This document shows, one piece after another, positions 11,996-24,091 of a stretch of DNA of 64,000 nucleotides. Within the stretch, counting starts at the first letter, position 1. Each line of letters opens with the position of its first letter. The translations under genes were made by a program, and so were the position numbers. The DNA is taken from assembly GCA_003993805.1 (NCBI GenBank), contig RSEF01000019.1, forward strand, positions 7,429,129 to 7,493,128, written 5' to 3'. The notes beneath the pieces are model-generated. The model did not search any database, was not told the origin of the DNA, and saw only the letters and a program-made list of their open reading frames with translations. This stretch comes from Himantopus leucocephalus (taxonomy: Eukaryota > Chordata > Aves > Charadriiformes > Recurvirostridae).

Positions 11996-14900
11996 CCAGT
12001 GTGCCTCCGGCAGGAGCAAACCTCGGGATACGGTTTCTGCTCACCTCCCTTTGTGCACTTACAGTTTCCTTGGGGTGGGCCAATCCTCCGCAGAGACACG
12101 ACGTCTCTCTTCACCCATCTGTGCATCCTTTCCAACAGAAATGTGCACAAAGAGACAGGATTAGCCACCAGGGAAGGCGGTTCCTAAGGGCTGAGCACTC
12201 CCGAGCTCTGAACCACCCCCACAACAGACCGGCTCTCACTGGGCTGAAGGCACCGTTGCCTCCTCTGCTGGATGGAGGTCCCAGCCCCCACCTCCCAAAA
12301 CGCCTTGTCTTGCACCTCCATGCATAACTTCTCAGCTGCTTTCTGTACCAGGCAGGTCATCCCCGCGTCCGTCGCATCCCCTCACAGTAAGGCAACACTG
12401 CTTCTTCATGCAAAGCCTGTACCTGGAGCTGCTGGTGGCACTGCGCCTGAGCCATAAAACCACCGTTGCATGTACGAGACAAGGTGTAGCCTCAAAAGAC
12501 GTTACTTCACCCCTACCCTACTGCACTCCTCCAGCAGAGAAAGCTCCCTCAAATCCAACACCTTGTGACCAAAACACAGCTGAATTTCTAGAGACAGACC
12601 TCCGGGCTCAGCCTAAAGAGGACCCAAAGGTTTGTCTCACCCCTTGGACATCAGCTCCAGCACAGCGCGATTACTGCTGTCCCATCGTTACGCCGTCTGG
12701 CCTATTTCAGGAATATTCAGGCTCCGATAAATTCAAGTGCCTGAGTGCAGGTGAAATAAAGAGGGTCCCCTCTGGGAGAGAGCTGTACCCGGGGAGGAGA
12801 GACCCTCCACGGCGCCGCGGGTGCTGGTAGGGCAGTTGGGTTTCCATGGCTCTGGGTCCGGGCCGTTCACATCCCTGAGGGAAGGCAGCAGGCGAGTATT
12901 GACAGGATGAAACATGGTGCAGTCACACTCTCTTCCGTCTTGAGGAATGCTGCATTAGCCATTAATTTTATTTAAGTGCTTTCTAGTATGGTGGTGTTGA
13001 ACTAAATTGAATCTGTCCACTGGCAAATGCACAGGAAACAAAGCAACAAGCATGCGGAGCGTGTGGGACCATTCATAAATTCAATTCATATTCCTCCAGC
13101 GAAGATGTGTTGTGAGACAGGTCCAGATACTTCATTTAGATTGACACAAGGAGACCTGATAAAGTGGAGGAACATCATCTCCAAACTACTGTCTCCTTCT
13201 CTGGGGAGGACGCGTTACTAGCCCCCAGAAAAGAATACTTTAATTCATAAATGTCTACAAATGCCCAAGTAGTAGACCATTCCACTGCAGTTTTGTGAGC
13301 CTTCACTAGCACACTCCTCGTTCCAAATTTGTAACAAGCTCTCTGATGAGTTTTGTTCTGCCTTTCATGCCCATTGTAAATGCCCTGGAAGCTGAAGAAT
13401 TCACATTTAAATCCCATTTAAAAATATCTTTTAGCCTACAGCTACACCTAAGGCATAAACCAGCCTGGTGAAATGCTGATGGTGATTTTGCAGGTCGTCT
13501 GTGCTGCAAATTTGCAGGCATTGAGCAGGTAACTGCTGCAGCCTGTCCAGCAGAAGTGAAGCAGCCCTGCAGGGGCGCAGGCACGGCGGCAGCAGCCGCG
13601 CGAGACCTCCCACGCAGACCTGATGCTCACGGTCCTGCGGGTCTTCCTCACACACAGCAGCCAGGAGAAAGGCACTGTTCACCCACGGTATGGTCTTATC
13701 ATTATAGTGCTGATTGATAGTAGTAATGATACTTTAATCAATATTAATAACATTTAATATGAGCACTAAAAGGCCCCATTATTTTTTCAGTGTAAAGAGC
13801 TATGAGAAATAAATATCCTTTTCCACAAAGTCTGCTGTTCTACACTCAAAGAAAAGGTAGGTAAAATAAGTGGCCAGAAAAACCCAAGAAAAGAATAAGA
13901 CAGTATAATTAAAGAAAACCTTCTATTCTGTTTTGAATTAACTCAGTGGTTTCACTACTCCCCCCATCTCCTGCCCCAGGCATCTCAACTATTTCTAGCT
14001 CAGTCATGGTCTTGCTGAACAGACAAGATGTTTTTAACCTCTCTGGGCAAAAGCTTTGTGCAGTATGTGCAGTTCCTGCTGAGACAGACATAAATTCCAT
14101 GCAGGACAAGCTTGCATACTTTAGTAGGCCCGGGTTTTAATATCACTATCCGCAAACATGAAAAATTACACTTTTCCACTCCCTGGGAGTAAACTGTAGG
14201 AATGAAATCGTGTATCTACACAATACGCGAGTACGTCCAAACAAGCACTGTCGCTTAAGCTGCAGACATCCTTTGCTAACAGTCAGGTGGGGTTTTTCTA
14301 ATGCTAATCTTCAAACAAAAATGAGACTAGGTATCTGCTCCTCTACCGCAACCCTTAAACGGCTTGCTTCTGTGCGACAGACCAGTCTTTGGTTTTGAGC
14401 ACGACACTGCATTTTAATGCACAAACCTTAACCAGATGTTGGTGTATGTTTGGGCCGGGACAGCACGACACAGCCTGGGGGATTCTGCGCTGCAAAGACG
14501 CCCGGAGGTTTCCTCATTCACTGCGTCTGTTGGGTTGAAAGAATGCTTCACAGTCCCCTGGAGAGCACACCACGCCTTATGCAACGCTTCTGCAGGGACA
14601 AAACCCCAGTGACCACCCTCAATACCTCTGTCCCTAACGAACACCTCTTGCAACTCGGTAGATTTACCCGTGGCCATTTCATTACTTTGGCGTTTTCTGG
14701 TCTTTGCCCCAGAGGATTTTTCGAACCTTATCTCCAATTTTCAAGTCAGAAACCCAAAACGCAGATGCTGAAGCTGCTGCGGAGAAGGTAGGAAGAGAAG
14801 AAAAACCCCACATAGGAACAGTTTCTGCACTCCTACCCGGACTGCAGTTTGCAAAATGTGATCAATATGATGTATAACTGTGGAAACCCACACACACACA

Positions 14901-17900
14901 TAAAACAAGAAAGGAGCTGTAAAATATGTTGGGGCAGGAAAATGAATGATCTTTCTGTCAACTATTTAAAAGCAATCCAGTAATGTGAACAATCAGAAGT
15001 GAAGAAAAATCAATATGCTTCTCATGGTGCAGAAATGGAAAACAAGCTGGATTTTACTCCTGCAAAATCCATGCAAACAAAACCCAACAGATTAATTCTG
15101 CCTGTCAGTATATGTGGTCATTTCTTCAGAAACAGAACCACCTCCAGAAGAGCGCTCTCTTTAGACACAATACTGTGTTTATTGACGTCCGTTATAAAAT
15201 CCCCACTGGTGTCCATGGTACACAACCGAGTCTTTACATAGTAATTATGAACAATAGTGGTTTATTCCCAACACATTTAATTTGTTTAATAAAAAAATCC
15301 ACCAGGAAGACCTCAAGCAAAGCAAACAAACAGAGGGAAAACAAAGCATGCCAAACTCAGCCCAGTCTGTACTTCTCCACCCAATCTCCAGAAAGTGCAG
15401 CAGAGAAAAGAGCAATACTATCCCCCTTAGAGAAAACAGACAATTAGAGGCATGATTGGAGCGTCCCAAAGCGGCCATTTCTATACTCCAAATCGCAGCT
15501 GACTTCTGATTTCAGGTAACAGTGGGGAAATGGCATCAGGAGGTCAAAGGAAGAGATTTCTGCAGCAACTCAGGAGGTGGGGGGGTCCTTCCCAGAAAGA
15601 GGTTGCTGGGAGTGGGGGGAGTGTAATATGGGGAGGGAGGAATCAAAGGAAGATGGATTAGTGGAGAGAGTGCAATGTAGCAGTACAATTTATCACGCTG
15701 CCCAGCACTTTACAGAGCTACACAATTTGTCTCACCGGCCTCAGTACCATGCGTGCACAGAAAGACAGATCTATTAGTTTTCCTTTCCCATCTTTCCTCT
15801 CCTATTGGACATATGAAATATAGACAGAAACATCACGGAAATTAAAGAGCGTGGCACAGGCTGTAAGACGATGGGAACCGCCAGATGTTTAGTCAGCTCC
15901 TGAGCCTTAGCCAAGCCTGTGTTTGTCATTATTGGAAGTACACAATTATTCAATGATCTTCTCTCCGTATCTTTCAGCGGCAAAATCAATGGCCAGCTCC
16001 ACCTAGCATGGGGCAACCCCACGTTTGGGTCCTCTGGTCGTCTACCCATCGCCACAGGTAGTCACCTGTGAAAGCAGAAACCAGGAAACCTGGACATTTA
16101 ACAACCCAGGCTGTATTCCAGCTTGGACACCTCACCCAGACCGCGCATGGCCAGGCAACCTCCGTCAAGAGAAGGGAGGAGAAGGGGCCAGTGGGTGCTG
16201 CCGGCAACACACCGACGGTCCCCTCGGCAGCTCCTCCGCCTCTGCTGTGCCCCAGGGACCAAGGTGTCCTTAGCAGGGCTGCAGGTACCACTGCCAATGT
16301 GAGCAGCAGGCAGCCCAGCTCCTCGGCTGCACCGCAGTATTATCTTGTTCTCCAGAATCTCAGCTCTCACTAGTAACAAAGAAGTCACTGGTTACTAAAG
16401 CGGGAGAAGAAAACTCCCCCAAAAGGCCCATTTTGTCTTCAACACACACTGCAGATGCACACAGGGCACCTGGACGCAGGCGGGACGCTCTCGCTACAGG
16501 CAAAGGAGGGCTCTTAAGCAGAAAATTATGAAGCTGTGAGAATCATAGCTACAAACAATACCTAGTTTTTGCAGGAAGTATGTTGCCTAAATCCATTCTT
16601 ATGATGGGACTGCCTTCCCCCGTCACCCTTCCTTTTTGCTGAGCTGCTTACGGGATTAACCTCTAAACCAAACTCTTCAGAACAAACGAAGTTCATATGA
16701 ACCTGTCAGCAATCTTCTTCCAAACCGTGTGGGGAAAAAAGACTTCACAAAACTGCAAAGACTTCTGCTCAGCTAATTGGCAGACAGTGGAGACAAAGGC
16801 AAGGGGAGAAGGCTCTGAACGGCTGTTTCAAACGCACAAACCACCCCAGAGCAGAGCCATACCACAGTTTAGGACGGTGCTGCCTCCAGTAGCCCCTGCA
16901 ATCCCTCTGCTGGGGGCTAATGTCTCCAGGGCTCCGAGAGGCCTCCTTGGACCTCCCGGCTAAGGCGCAGGGTCCAGGTCTCCCGGGCAGAAGCTGGGGG
17001 GAGGCGCAGGGTCCCCCCGCTCAGCGCCGTGCCGCCAGGGGGGACCTCCACGGGCGGTGGGACACCTGCACCCCCCAGCAGCACTCGGCGCGGCAGACAC
17101 TGAGCCCCTGCAGCCTCCCTGTGCCTGACATGGAAAGTGCGGCAGCGCTGGAAGAATTTCAAGCAAGCCTGATTTGTTTCTTCTAATTAGGACAAAAAAT
17201 ATTAGAAATCGTAGCATTTGGTAAAGTTGTAAAGGAAACTTTATTAATGCTACGAAAACAAACCTGCCTTTTTCAGCTCGCTGCACGCCGTTGGTGCTGA
17301 ACTTCTCCTAATAGCAGCTGTTCCGTTTCTGAGAAGTTGCTCTTATGGTGTGAAATTTTTGAGGTCTCTTGCAACATCTCCAACGTTGCAAAAAAAAAAG
17401 AAAGATCTTCCCATTTTAGTCAAGCACGTGAGCTCTAAGCTCCTACAATTACAATGATTTATTTTGACGTTATTTTCAGTATCTACATTCTGTGGTGCGC
17501 TTGCGTTTTATTTCTCGAGTTCCGAGGACCGGCAGGCGGCCAGTAAAGCCCGTCTCCACCGAGGCGATGCTGCCGCTCTGTGGCTCCCGCGCGGACGGCC
17601 TGAACCAGCCTCCACCTGCACATCGCAGGGCCTCCAGGGTCTGGGTCCGCTTTCACATGAAGCACTTCATCCTCATCCCCTTTGCAACACTCCTACTGTT
17701 CACGTAGTTTAGATTAGCTTGAAAGAGCTTTTTGTCCTCTCTTATGGGAAGCTGGATTCAGGTCCTGCCCGTTAACTGGACGTGCAATTATGAAATGAAC
17801 CTTCATCCTGAAGAACGTAGGCAGTAAGGAGGAGACAGCTCTTGGCCGCACGGCCAGGGACACCCACGCACTCAGTACACTATTAACTCAAACTCATAAC

Positions 17901-20900
17901 TATTGACTCAAACGCAGCCACCCCGCTCAGCAAACAGCAGCTCCCTCCTCCGTAGCACTAAGAGGAATGGGGAAGGAGATGGCACTCGTCAGCTGTCAAT
18001 GTAAAGGACAGTGCTGGACAGGCCAGGCACATTCTTGGCCACCGGCAGCTTTTCACTCAAGCCAGTCTTTCCGCACATGTCCTCCGCTCCCCCAAAAAAC
18101 TTAAATTCAGTTTGATGCAGTACTAAAAATCTCTGCCCTCTGTTCCACACAGATCAGCTTCTCAGAACAATTGCTCCGCGCCTTTCAGGATCCACAGCCC
18201 ATCACCCACGGCACCACGTGCACCTGCAGGGGGGACACGGGCTGATGGTCCCCGCTGGTCCTGGTAACGGATTTGCTCTCCTTTGCTCTTCACCCAGCAG
18301 TTGCATGTTCCCACGCAGACTGCGTGAGCGGCAGCTTAACGACCCCATCCGCCACCACCACTGCAGCAAAACATCTGTTCTTGCTTTCAGCATTCCAGAG
18401 AGGCTTTCTGGGTTGTTGGTAGGTTTCCTTCAGGCAACCCAAAATGAAAAGCTGCTTGCATCCACGGATTACAGATTAAGTCAGACAACCTTTGCTATTT
18501 GCCAAGAGTTACAATGGCCACCTCAGCTCGTACAGCAATCATCAGCACAGACACAGGCAGAGCACTGCCGAACACCAAAGAATTTGAGATGCAGAGTACA
18601 AGTTTCAGAGTCTTTTGGCAAATGTTTTCAATTTCCCTTCCTCTTTCATCCCCTTTTCTTTTTACAGCTCAGCTGCTTTGCTGTCTCCTATCCTCAAGCA
18701 TTCAAGTAGCAAATTGAGATTAAAGACATCCAGTTACTCCTGCCTTCCAAACTAAACACTAAAGCTCTTAAAAGTAGCTCTAAATACATTGTTTTAAGAT
18801 AGTGCATGCTAAGGGATGAACTACAGCAGTGCCATTTAAGGCACTTTTGATAATACGGATCAAGTCATGAAAAGTGCTTTTGCAAACACTGTGGCTTGTC
18901 TCCAGCTGCGGGCAGAAGAGCGGGAATTACTCCTTCACTTTTCCCTTCCACAAGAGGAGAGAGGAGGAATATGCATGAAGAGCATCATCTCCATGGTGAC
19001 AGCAGGGAAGCAGCAGGAGCTTTCCTAGAAAACGCTGGGTTTGGTCAGAACTAGTGCAGAAAATGAAGCAGCTGCAGAAAAACCTTTTCAATGATTCAGC
19101 TGGAAGAAACAGGCGAAAGCGATGTTTCTGAACCAACGGGCAGCAACAGGATCTTCCCTGGAAGTCTGGGTAAGACCCTATCTGCTGAGGGCTGGCGGTG
19201 CCATAAGCAGCCGAGACCTGATTCTGTTTTAAAGTAAAGGGCATTTGTCCTTAGGCTAATGACATTAGCAGAAAGTACTGCAACATGTCCACAAGCGCGC
19301 AATTTCCAAACCCACTTTGCTGCCCGATGTCACACCTCCCCACATATCCTCATCCTAATGGCATTCTGAAGTGGCAGAGACCACAAAAATGGCAGCACTG
19401 TTTCTAGGAACAGAGCCAAAGTCATTAAACTAATAAAGTAATATAAATGGCATAATGACGGCTTTTTCTGCACGTGGCACCAAACTCCATAACAACTCAC
19501 CTAAAACTGCCCTGCTTAGTACCTGTAACGACACAGTGTTACGGTTGTGGAAACCTCACTTCAATTATCAAAGCTGAAAAATTCTACAGCTAAATATAAT
19601 TGCCGGTGTACTCTTGTTATCCAGCAATACAATAACAAGAACACCATTATTTATCTCTTTCCCTTGCATTGCTTAAACTACTCATTGTATTGTCATTTCT
19701 AATTTTGTAGGAGCTTTCTGCAGAAGGAGCCCTGTCTCGTGCCTAGAAAGTATAATGTGTATAAAAAGCACTGTTTAAATAAGAGAATTGATGCATGGCA
19801 GGAAAGACAGCAAATTACCACTTAAATGTTGCTTATGCAAACACATCAGCGGCCACTGATGAACCGCAGCCACTTCTGCATGTGTCTTGCTATCCTGAAC
19901 TTTCGGGGCTATGACAACACACATTAGATGCTAATTCGTCTGTGGAGCTCAGACACATTTTTAGTATGTCCCGTGATAACTTCCGTTAGCCTTTGTAGCT
20001 TGTTCAAAAGCTCTGTGGGTACAGGCTGGAGGACACCCTGCCTGTCACAGACGTAGCCAACTATGCTGCCGTTTGGGACGGGACCCAGAGCACACACTGC
20101 GCATCTCAAGGATTCCCTCCCCGGTCAGTACAGGTCACCCTGCAAATTAACCCTCTGCAAGAGGCTGAGCGGGACCCTTAATAACCGAGAGAGAGGGAAT
20201 GATCTTTTTTTTTTTGCAGGTAAGAATAACCCTCTGACAAGATGTTATCCAAATGCAAGCCTGTTTTGTAAAAGCAAGCAGAGGATCACGCTTTCATTCC
20301 TGTATTTCCAGTGCCACCTTCTGTACAGAAAAGGAAACCTTTGAGTTTCAGGAGCTCCAAGGAGTGAAACTGAAAAATTCTTCCCCACCCACGTGGGAAC
20401 ACAGTCGCTACTGAAATTAAATACTGAAAGATTTACATTTTCAGTAGCTCAACAGCATATTGAGTTGTGTGCTTAAGACACCCACATGTGCCAAAAACTT
20501 CTAATTTTACAAAGAAAGTACCTCAGCTTCACTTTGTGTTTTCCATAAATTCATACAGCTTATGGGATGACATGTAACGGGTGAGAGAAATAAACAACCA
20601 TTATTATTAAAAAAAATGAACTGAGGTATAAATCTGGCTATAAATATCAAAACCTCTTATTAAATGAATTTACAGGACCATAATCAACGTTTATGAACAG
20701 GGATAGCTGTTTTTCTTCTCTGTGTCATCCCCAGCCTCTCCCCAAGGAAAGGTTTGAAGGGATTTTCAGTTCCAGGAGCCTGACGGCACAGCACTGCCTC
20801 ATCCTCAAATACTCAACCTTATCCAACAGCAAGTACAAATGACTGCTGCAAACATTTGCTTTGAGTAGTTTTTCCATACTGTATCAAGAGTTCAGTCACA

Positions 20901-21047
20901 AAAACATCCTGTAAATTGGATTTTCCTGTCCCTAGTTCCAAATTTAAAGACCAAACCTGCTTTTTATTAGCAGTTGCCTTGACTGCTTCCTAACCCACAC
21001 AGTGCCATCCACCAGAGCTGGACTGGACCAGTGACCTGGCACAGATG
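11996..21047. other. intergenic, no gene seen
   Basis: No gene is supported over about 9 kb. AT-rich stretches at 13.69-13.92 kb and 19.4-19.8 kb have homeodomain-like words (TGATTGAT, TTTAATCAATATTAAT) but no defined element. An 83-codon minus-strand frame ending at 13431 has an even composition but no start, splice or domain support. GC-rich open frames at 16.0-17.3 kb overlap in many frames and look like chance. Confidence 0.5.
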
Positions 21048-21190
21048 CCCAGATGCCCCGTCACTGGCAGTGTTCAGAGCCAGAACGGGACTTTGAGTAA
21101 CCTGATGTAGTGAAAGATGTCCCTGACCATGGCAGGGGGGCTGTAGTACATGATCTTCAGATGTCCCTTCCAACCCAAACCATTCTGTGA
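21048..21190 (+). mobile_element. CR1 LINE, old 3' end fragment
   Basis: The text matches a degraded CR1 3' end: GTTCAGAGCCAGA, GGACTTTGAGTAACCTGATGTAGTG, AAGATGTCCCTGACCATGGCAGG, ATGATCTTCAGATGTCCCTTCC, then AACCCAAACCATTCTGTGA in place of the intact terminal octamers. It is the same strand as the copy near 9 kb but clearly older. The repeat may extend left to about 20.97 kb with weaker similarity. Confidence 0.85.
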
Positions 21191-23690
21191 CTCCTTTCTC
21201 CATTCTACTCTCCAACAGTGGCTAGAAAATTACTTGATAAATTACATTTGGGAGGTTTCCCAATGGGTACTATTCAGCATGATTATCTGGTACATATAGA
21301 CTCCCATTAAAAAGACAGACAAGGTCTTATCAGCTTCCCTAATAGATGTACCACACTGTTCTGCCAGATCTGATAAGCTCTAAAGATGATTCAGAACAGC
21401 CTTAAAATGTCCAACCACTTTTAATTGGGGCTGGAGTGACACAGCGTTCTCAGCTCTGGCTTTGTGCATACATGCAATTCACTCGCAAAGGCAAGTTAGC
21501 CCTGAGGCAGTCTGTCCCGAGTTCTGGGGTCTGAGTTTCAAGGAACATGTAAAGACTGGATTTTTCAGCTAAGTTTCCCTATTTGAGGGAGGTTGCTGAT
21601 AAGAACATTTTGACAATTGTTCACCAAGACAGGTGAGCATCTGTGGAACTAGGAAAATTAGCAGGCAGGTAATCATCATCTGGGAGAGGCTGCCAAGGCT
21701 CAAGATAAGTTACTCATTGTGCTGCTGATGTTTATTTTCTCACTTCCTGACTGATTTTCTCAAGTCAAGCCCAAATCACTTGACTCCAAATGAGACTCAA
21801 ATCCTTAGGATGCTCTGTAGACTCTGTAGATGGCACAGTCTACATCTAGACGTTGCCAGCAGTCTATTCCTGCTTACATGGTAACACAGAACAGCAATAC
21901 TTAACAAAAAAAAAGGCACGAGAAGGCTTGGACAACTACACTGTGTCCTACAATAGGCACGTAAAGTGGGAACTCTTAAGTGCAGAAGTCTGGCATCATG
22001 CAGTATCGTTAACAATTGCTCCAAGTCCGCAGCACAAGGTACTTCAAAGGCAGTGTCTCATGCACAGGTACATGAAATTTGGCTGTGTAGGGGGGATTCC
22101 CGTGTTTGGAGGAGCAGGAGGAGTTTTCCTGACTGGTGTTAATGATGAGTTGTGCTATACCATCAAGGGAGAGCTGGAACCGAATGAATCAAAGATTCAA
22201 AGCAAACCCCTAATGCCTTCTGAAGCACAGAGAGAACGATCCACCTCCAGGTAAGAAAACGACTCAAGCCTATAGACAGTTGCACGTCCTAAGAAAGTAT
22301 CTTAATTCAGTAAGTAATCTAGTAATAAACCTCTGGCAGGCAAATGCTGTAATGATTATTTACATCTTCCTCTTATGCCTGGATTCGTGCTTGGTTGGAT
22401 TCTCTGTAGTTCATAAGAAAAGGAAAAGCAGCGGAGTTTCAAAGTGCCACTCATCGTGTGTATCTGCCTATAGCCAGAGCCTAGAAAATTAGGATCCTGA
22501 CTGGAGCATCTCAAGTTCAAAATTATATGGAATAAGACTAAGCTGTAAAATTATGTACACAGCATATCATAATTGCAGCTACTGCTGGAATAAATTATGG
22601 TGTCTTAAATATTCTAGGGCTGAACTGAAGAAGGTTCTTCAGCTAAAAGTAGAAGAGCTTCCTGTCCAGAAAACCTAACCCCAAACTAGAGACCAGACTG
22701 GGCTCAGTGACCTCTTGGGAAAAGGATCGGCAATATTTGGGTTGGTATTTCACCTGATGAGTAAGACTCCCAACAGTCGAGCCCTCTCAAGAACATCATT
22801 TAAGGATTTGGCCAATCTCAGCTACAAAAGTGAAGAATTTAGCTCAATGACTATCATCCAAATCCTCTGAAACCTGGATTTAGGCCGTTGTTTCCACAAC
22901 CCTGGCAGTTTGTTTAAACTATAAGAGCGAGTGAAGCAATCCTTGCTGAGAAGTCTGTTTTGAGGAGTTTTTCAGGACTGCCTAGAGAATTAGCCTTTCC
23001 TTCCCACCCTGTTTTAGAAGTCCAGATTCTTTGTGCAACTTTCCAAATTCTGGCTGGAATATTCAACCGTTAATTCCCAGCTTGCCCATCTGCTAGGTCT
23101 AGGAAAGAGTTCTGTACCTTTAAAATGTACGTCTAAACTGTTTGTTTGTCTAAAAGTGTCAACATTGTCTCACACTATTTAATTTTAAAGCTTAACTTTT
23201 TAAACCTCTCAAGGTTGATACTGCTCTGTATGTGAGGAACTGTTGAGAATTTTGCACTGCATAATAATTGTCTTGTGTTTTACCAGATAAGCTTTATTTG
23301 CTGTACTGTGCCAGCTGCTCTCCGGAGAGCGGCCGGAGGTGCAGCCACAGAAAGGGTGACACGGCGGGGTCTCGGGATTCCGCCCACCCACCCCAGTGCA
23401 GTTCAGAGGCAGCAGCTGACCTTGAGAGTCCTCTTATAACTTGAACTGAATACGCATGAGGGGAAGATGATGAATGCCGCTTGTACGCTGTCATTAAACA
23501 AACCATCTGTACTTACAGGGTCCTGTTTTCACTTGCTGCCTGGATTAATTACAAAGCTGAGTACTTGATGTCACGTGTACTAAATGAATACATATCATTT
23601 TTTACCGACCAATATTAGTTAAATTACGAGAAAAAAAAAGTTTTGTTATCACAGCATGCACTCTTGCCACTGAAAACGCGGGGAGGGAAA
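21191..23690. other. intergenic, upstream of the tapasin-family gene
   Basis: No gene is supported. A plus-strand frame running to 22254 ends beside a good donor (CAG|GTAAGA). A separate frame near 22340-22490 encodes a hydrophobic stretch followed by HKKRK. The two do not join in frame, so neither is called. Confidence 0.5.
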
Positions 23691-23986
23691 CCCGGACGGT
23701 GCCCCTTTTGCTCAGGCCGGCTGCCAGCGCTTCCCGGCGCCGGGGGGGGGGCCGATCCCGGGGGGTGCCCGGTCCTGGGGGGTGCCCGATCCCGGGGGGG
23801 GCCCGGTGCCGGGGAGGCGCTGCCGGGGGGTGCCCCGGGACGCGCGGTCTGTCGGGACGGACCGGGATGCCCTCGCCGGCTCCGCACGAAGGGGGTTTCC
23901 CGGGGCTCCCCCCACCCCGAGCACCACTCCCGCACCGCTCCTCCGGCCCCCCCGCGGGGACGCCCAACGCGCCCCAAACCCAAACC

Positions 23987-23998
23987 GAAACCGAAACC
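23987..23998 (+). promoter_or_regulatory. interferon-stimulated response element (ISRE/IRF site)
   Basis: GAAACCGAAACC matches the ISRE/IRF consensus GAAANNGAAA exactly. It lies 48 bases upstream of the start codon, inside the CpG island. It is the end of a short run of AAACC(C/G) hexamers from 23976. Interferon induction through IRF binding is typical of class I antigen-processing genes, so the site fits the gene, but its function here is inferred. Confidence 0.5.
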
Positions 23999-24045
23999 GG
24001 CGGAGCCGGAACCCGCCGCGCGCGCGGAGCCCGGGCGACCCCGCC

Positions 24046-24091
24046 ATGAGCCGCGGAGCGCCGCTGGCCGCCGGCTGCCTCCTCTGCCTCG
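24046..24091 (+). CDS. TAPBPL-like: TAPBPR-like exon 1, signal peptide
   Basis: The ATG sits in gccATGA context and opens a short hydrophobic leader (LAAGCLLCLG). The donor CTCG|GTACGT ends the exon in phase 1, matching the acceptor of exon 2. A signal exon of 15 codons plus one base is normal for this family. Cleavage is expected after the residues added by exon 2 (around Ala27). Confidence 0.78.

Noticed and set aside
13431..13682. 83-codon minus-strand frame with balanced composition
   Set aside because: It begins at a non-ATG codon, has no splice or domain evidence and is too short to separate from chance.
21853..22492. two plus-strand frames, one ending at a good donor and one with a membrane-like stretch and HKKRK
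   Set aside because: Joining the donor at 22250 to the acceptor at 22339 puts a stop four codons later, so they do not form a gene. No homology was recognised.
23566..23613. X2-like TGATGTCA followed by CCAAT upstream of the immune gene, as in an MHC S-X-Y module
   Set aside because: The spacing is too long, the X1 and S boxes are missing, and it lies over 430 bases from the ATG.
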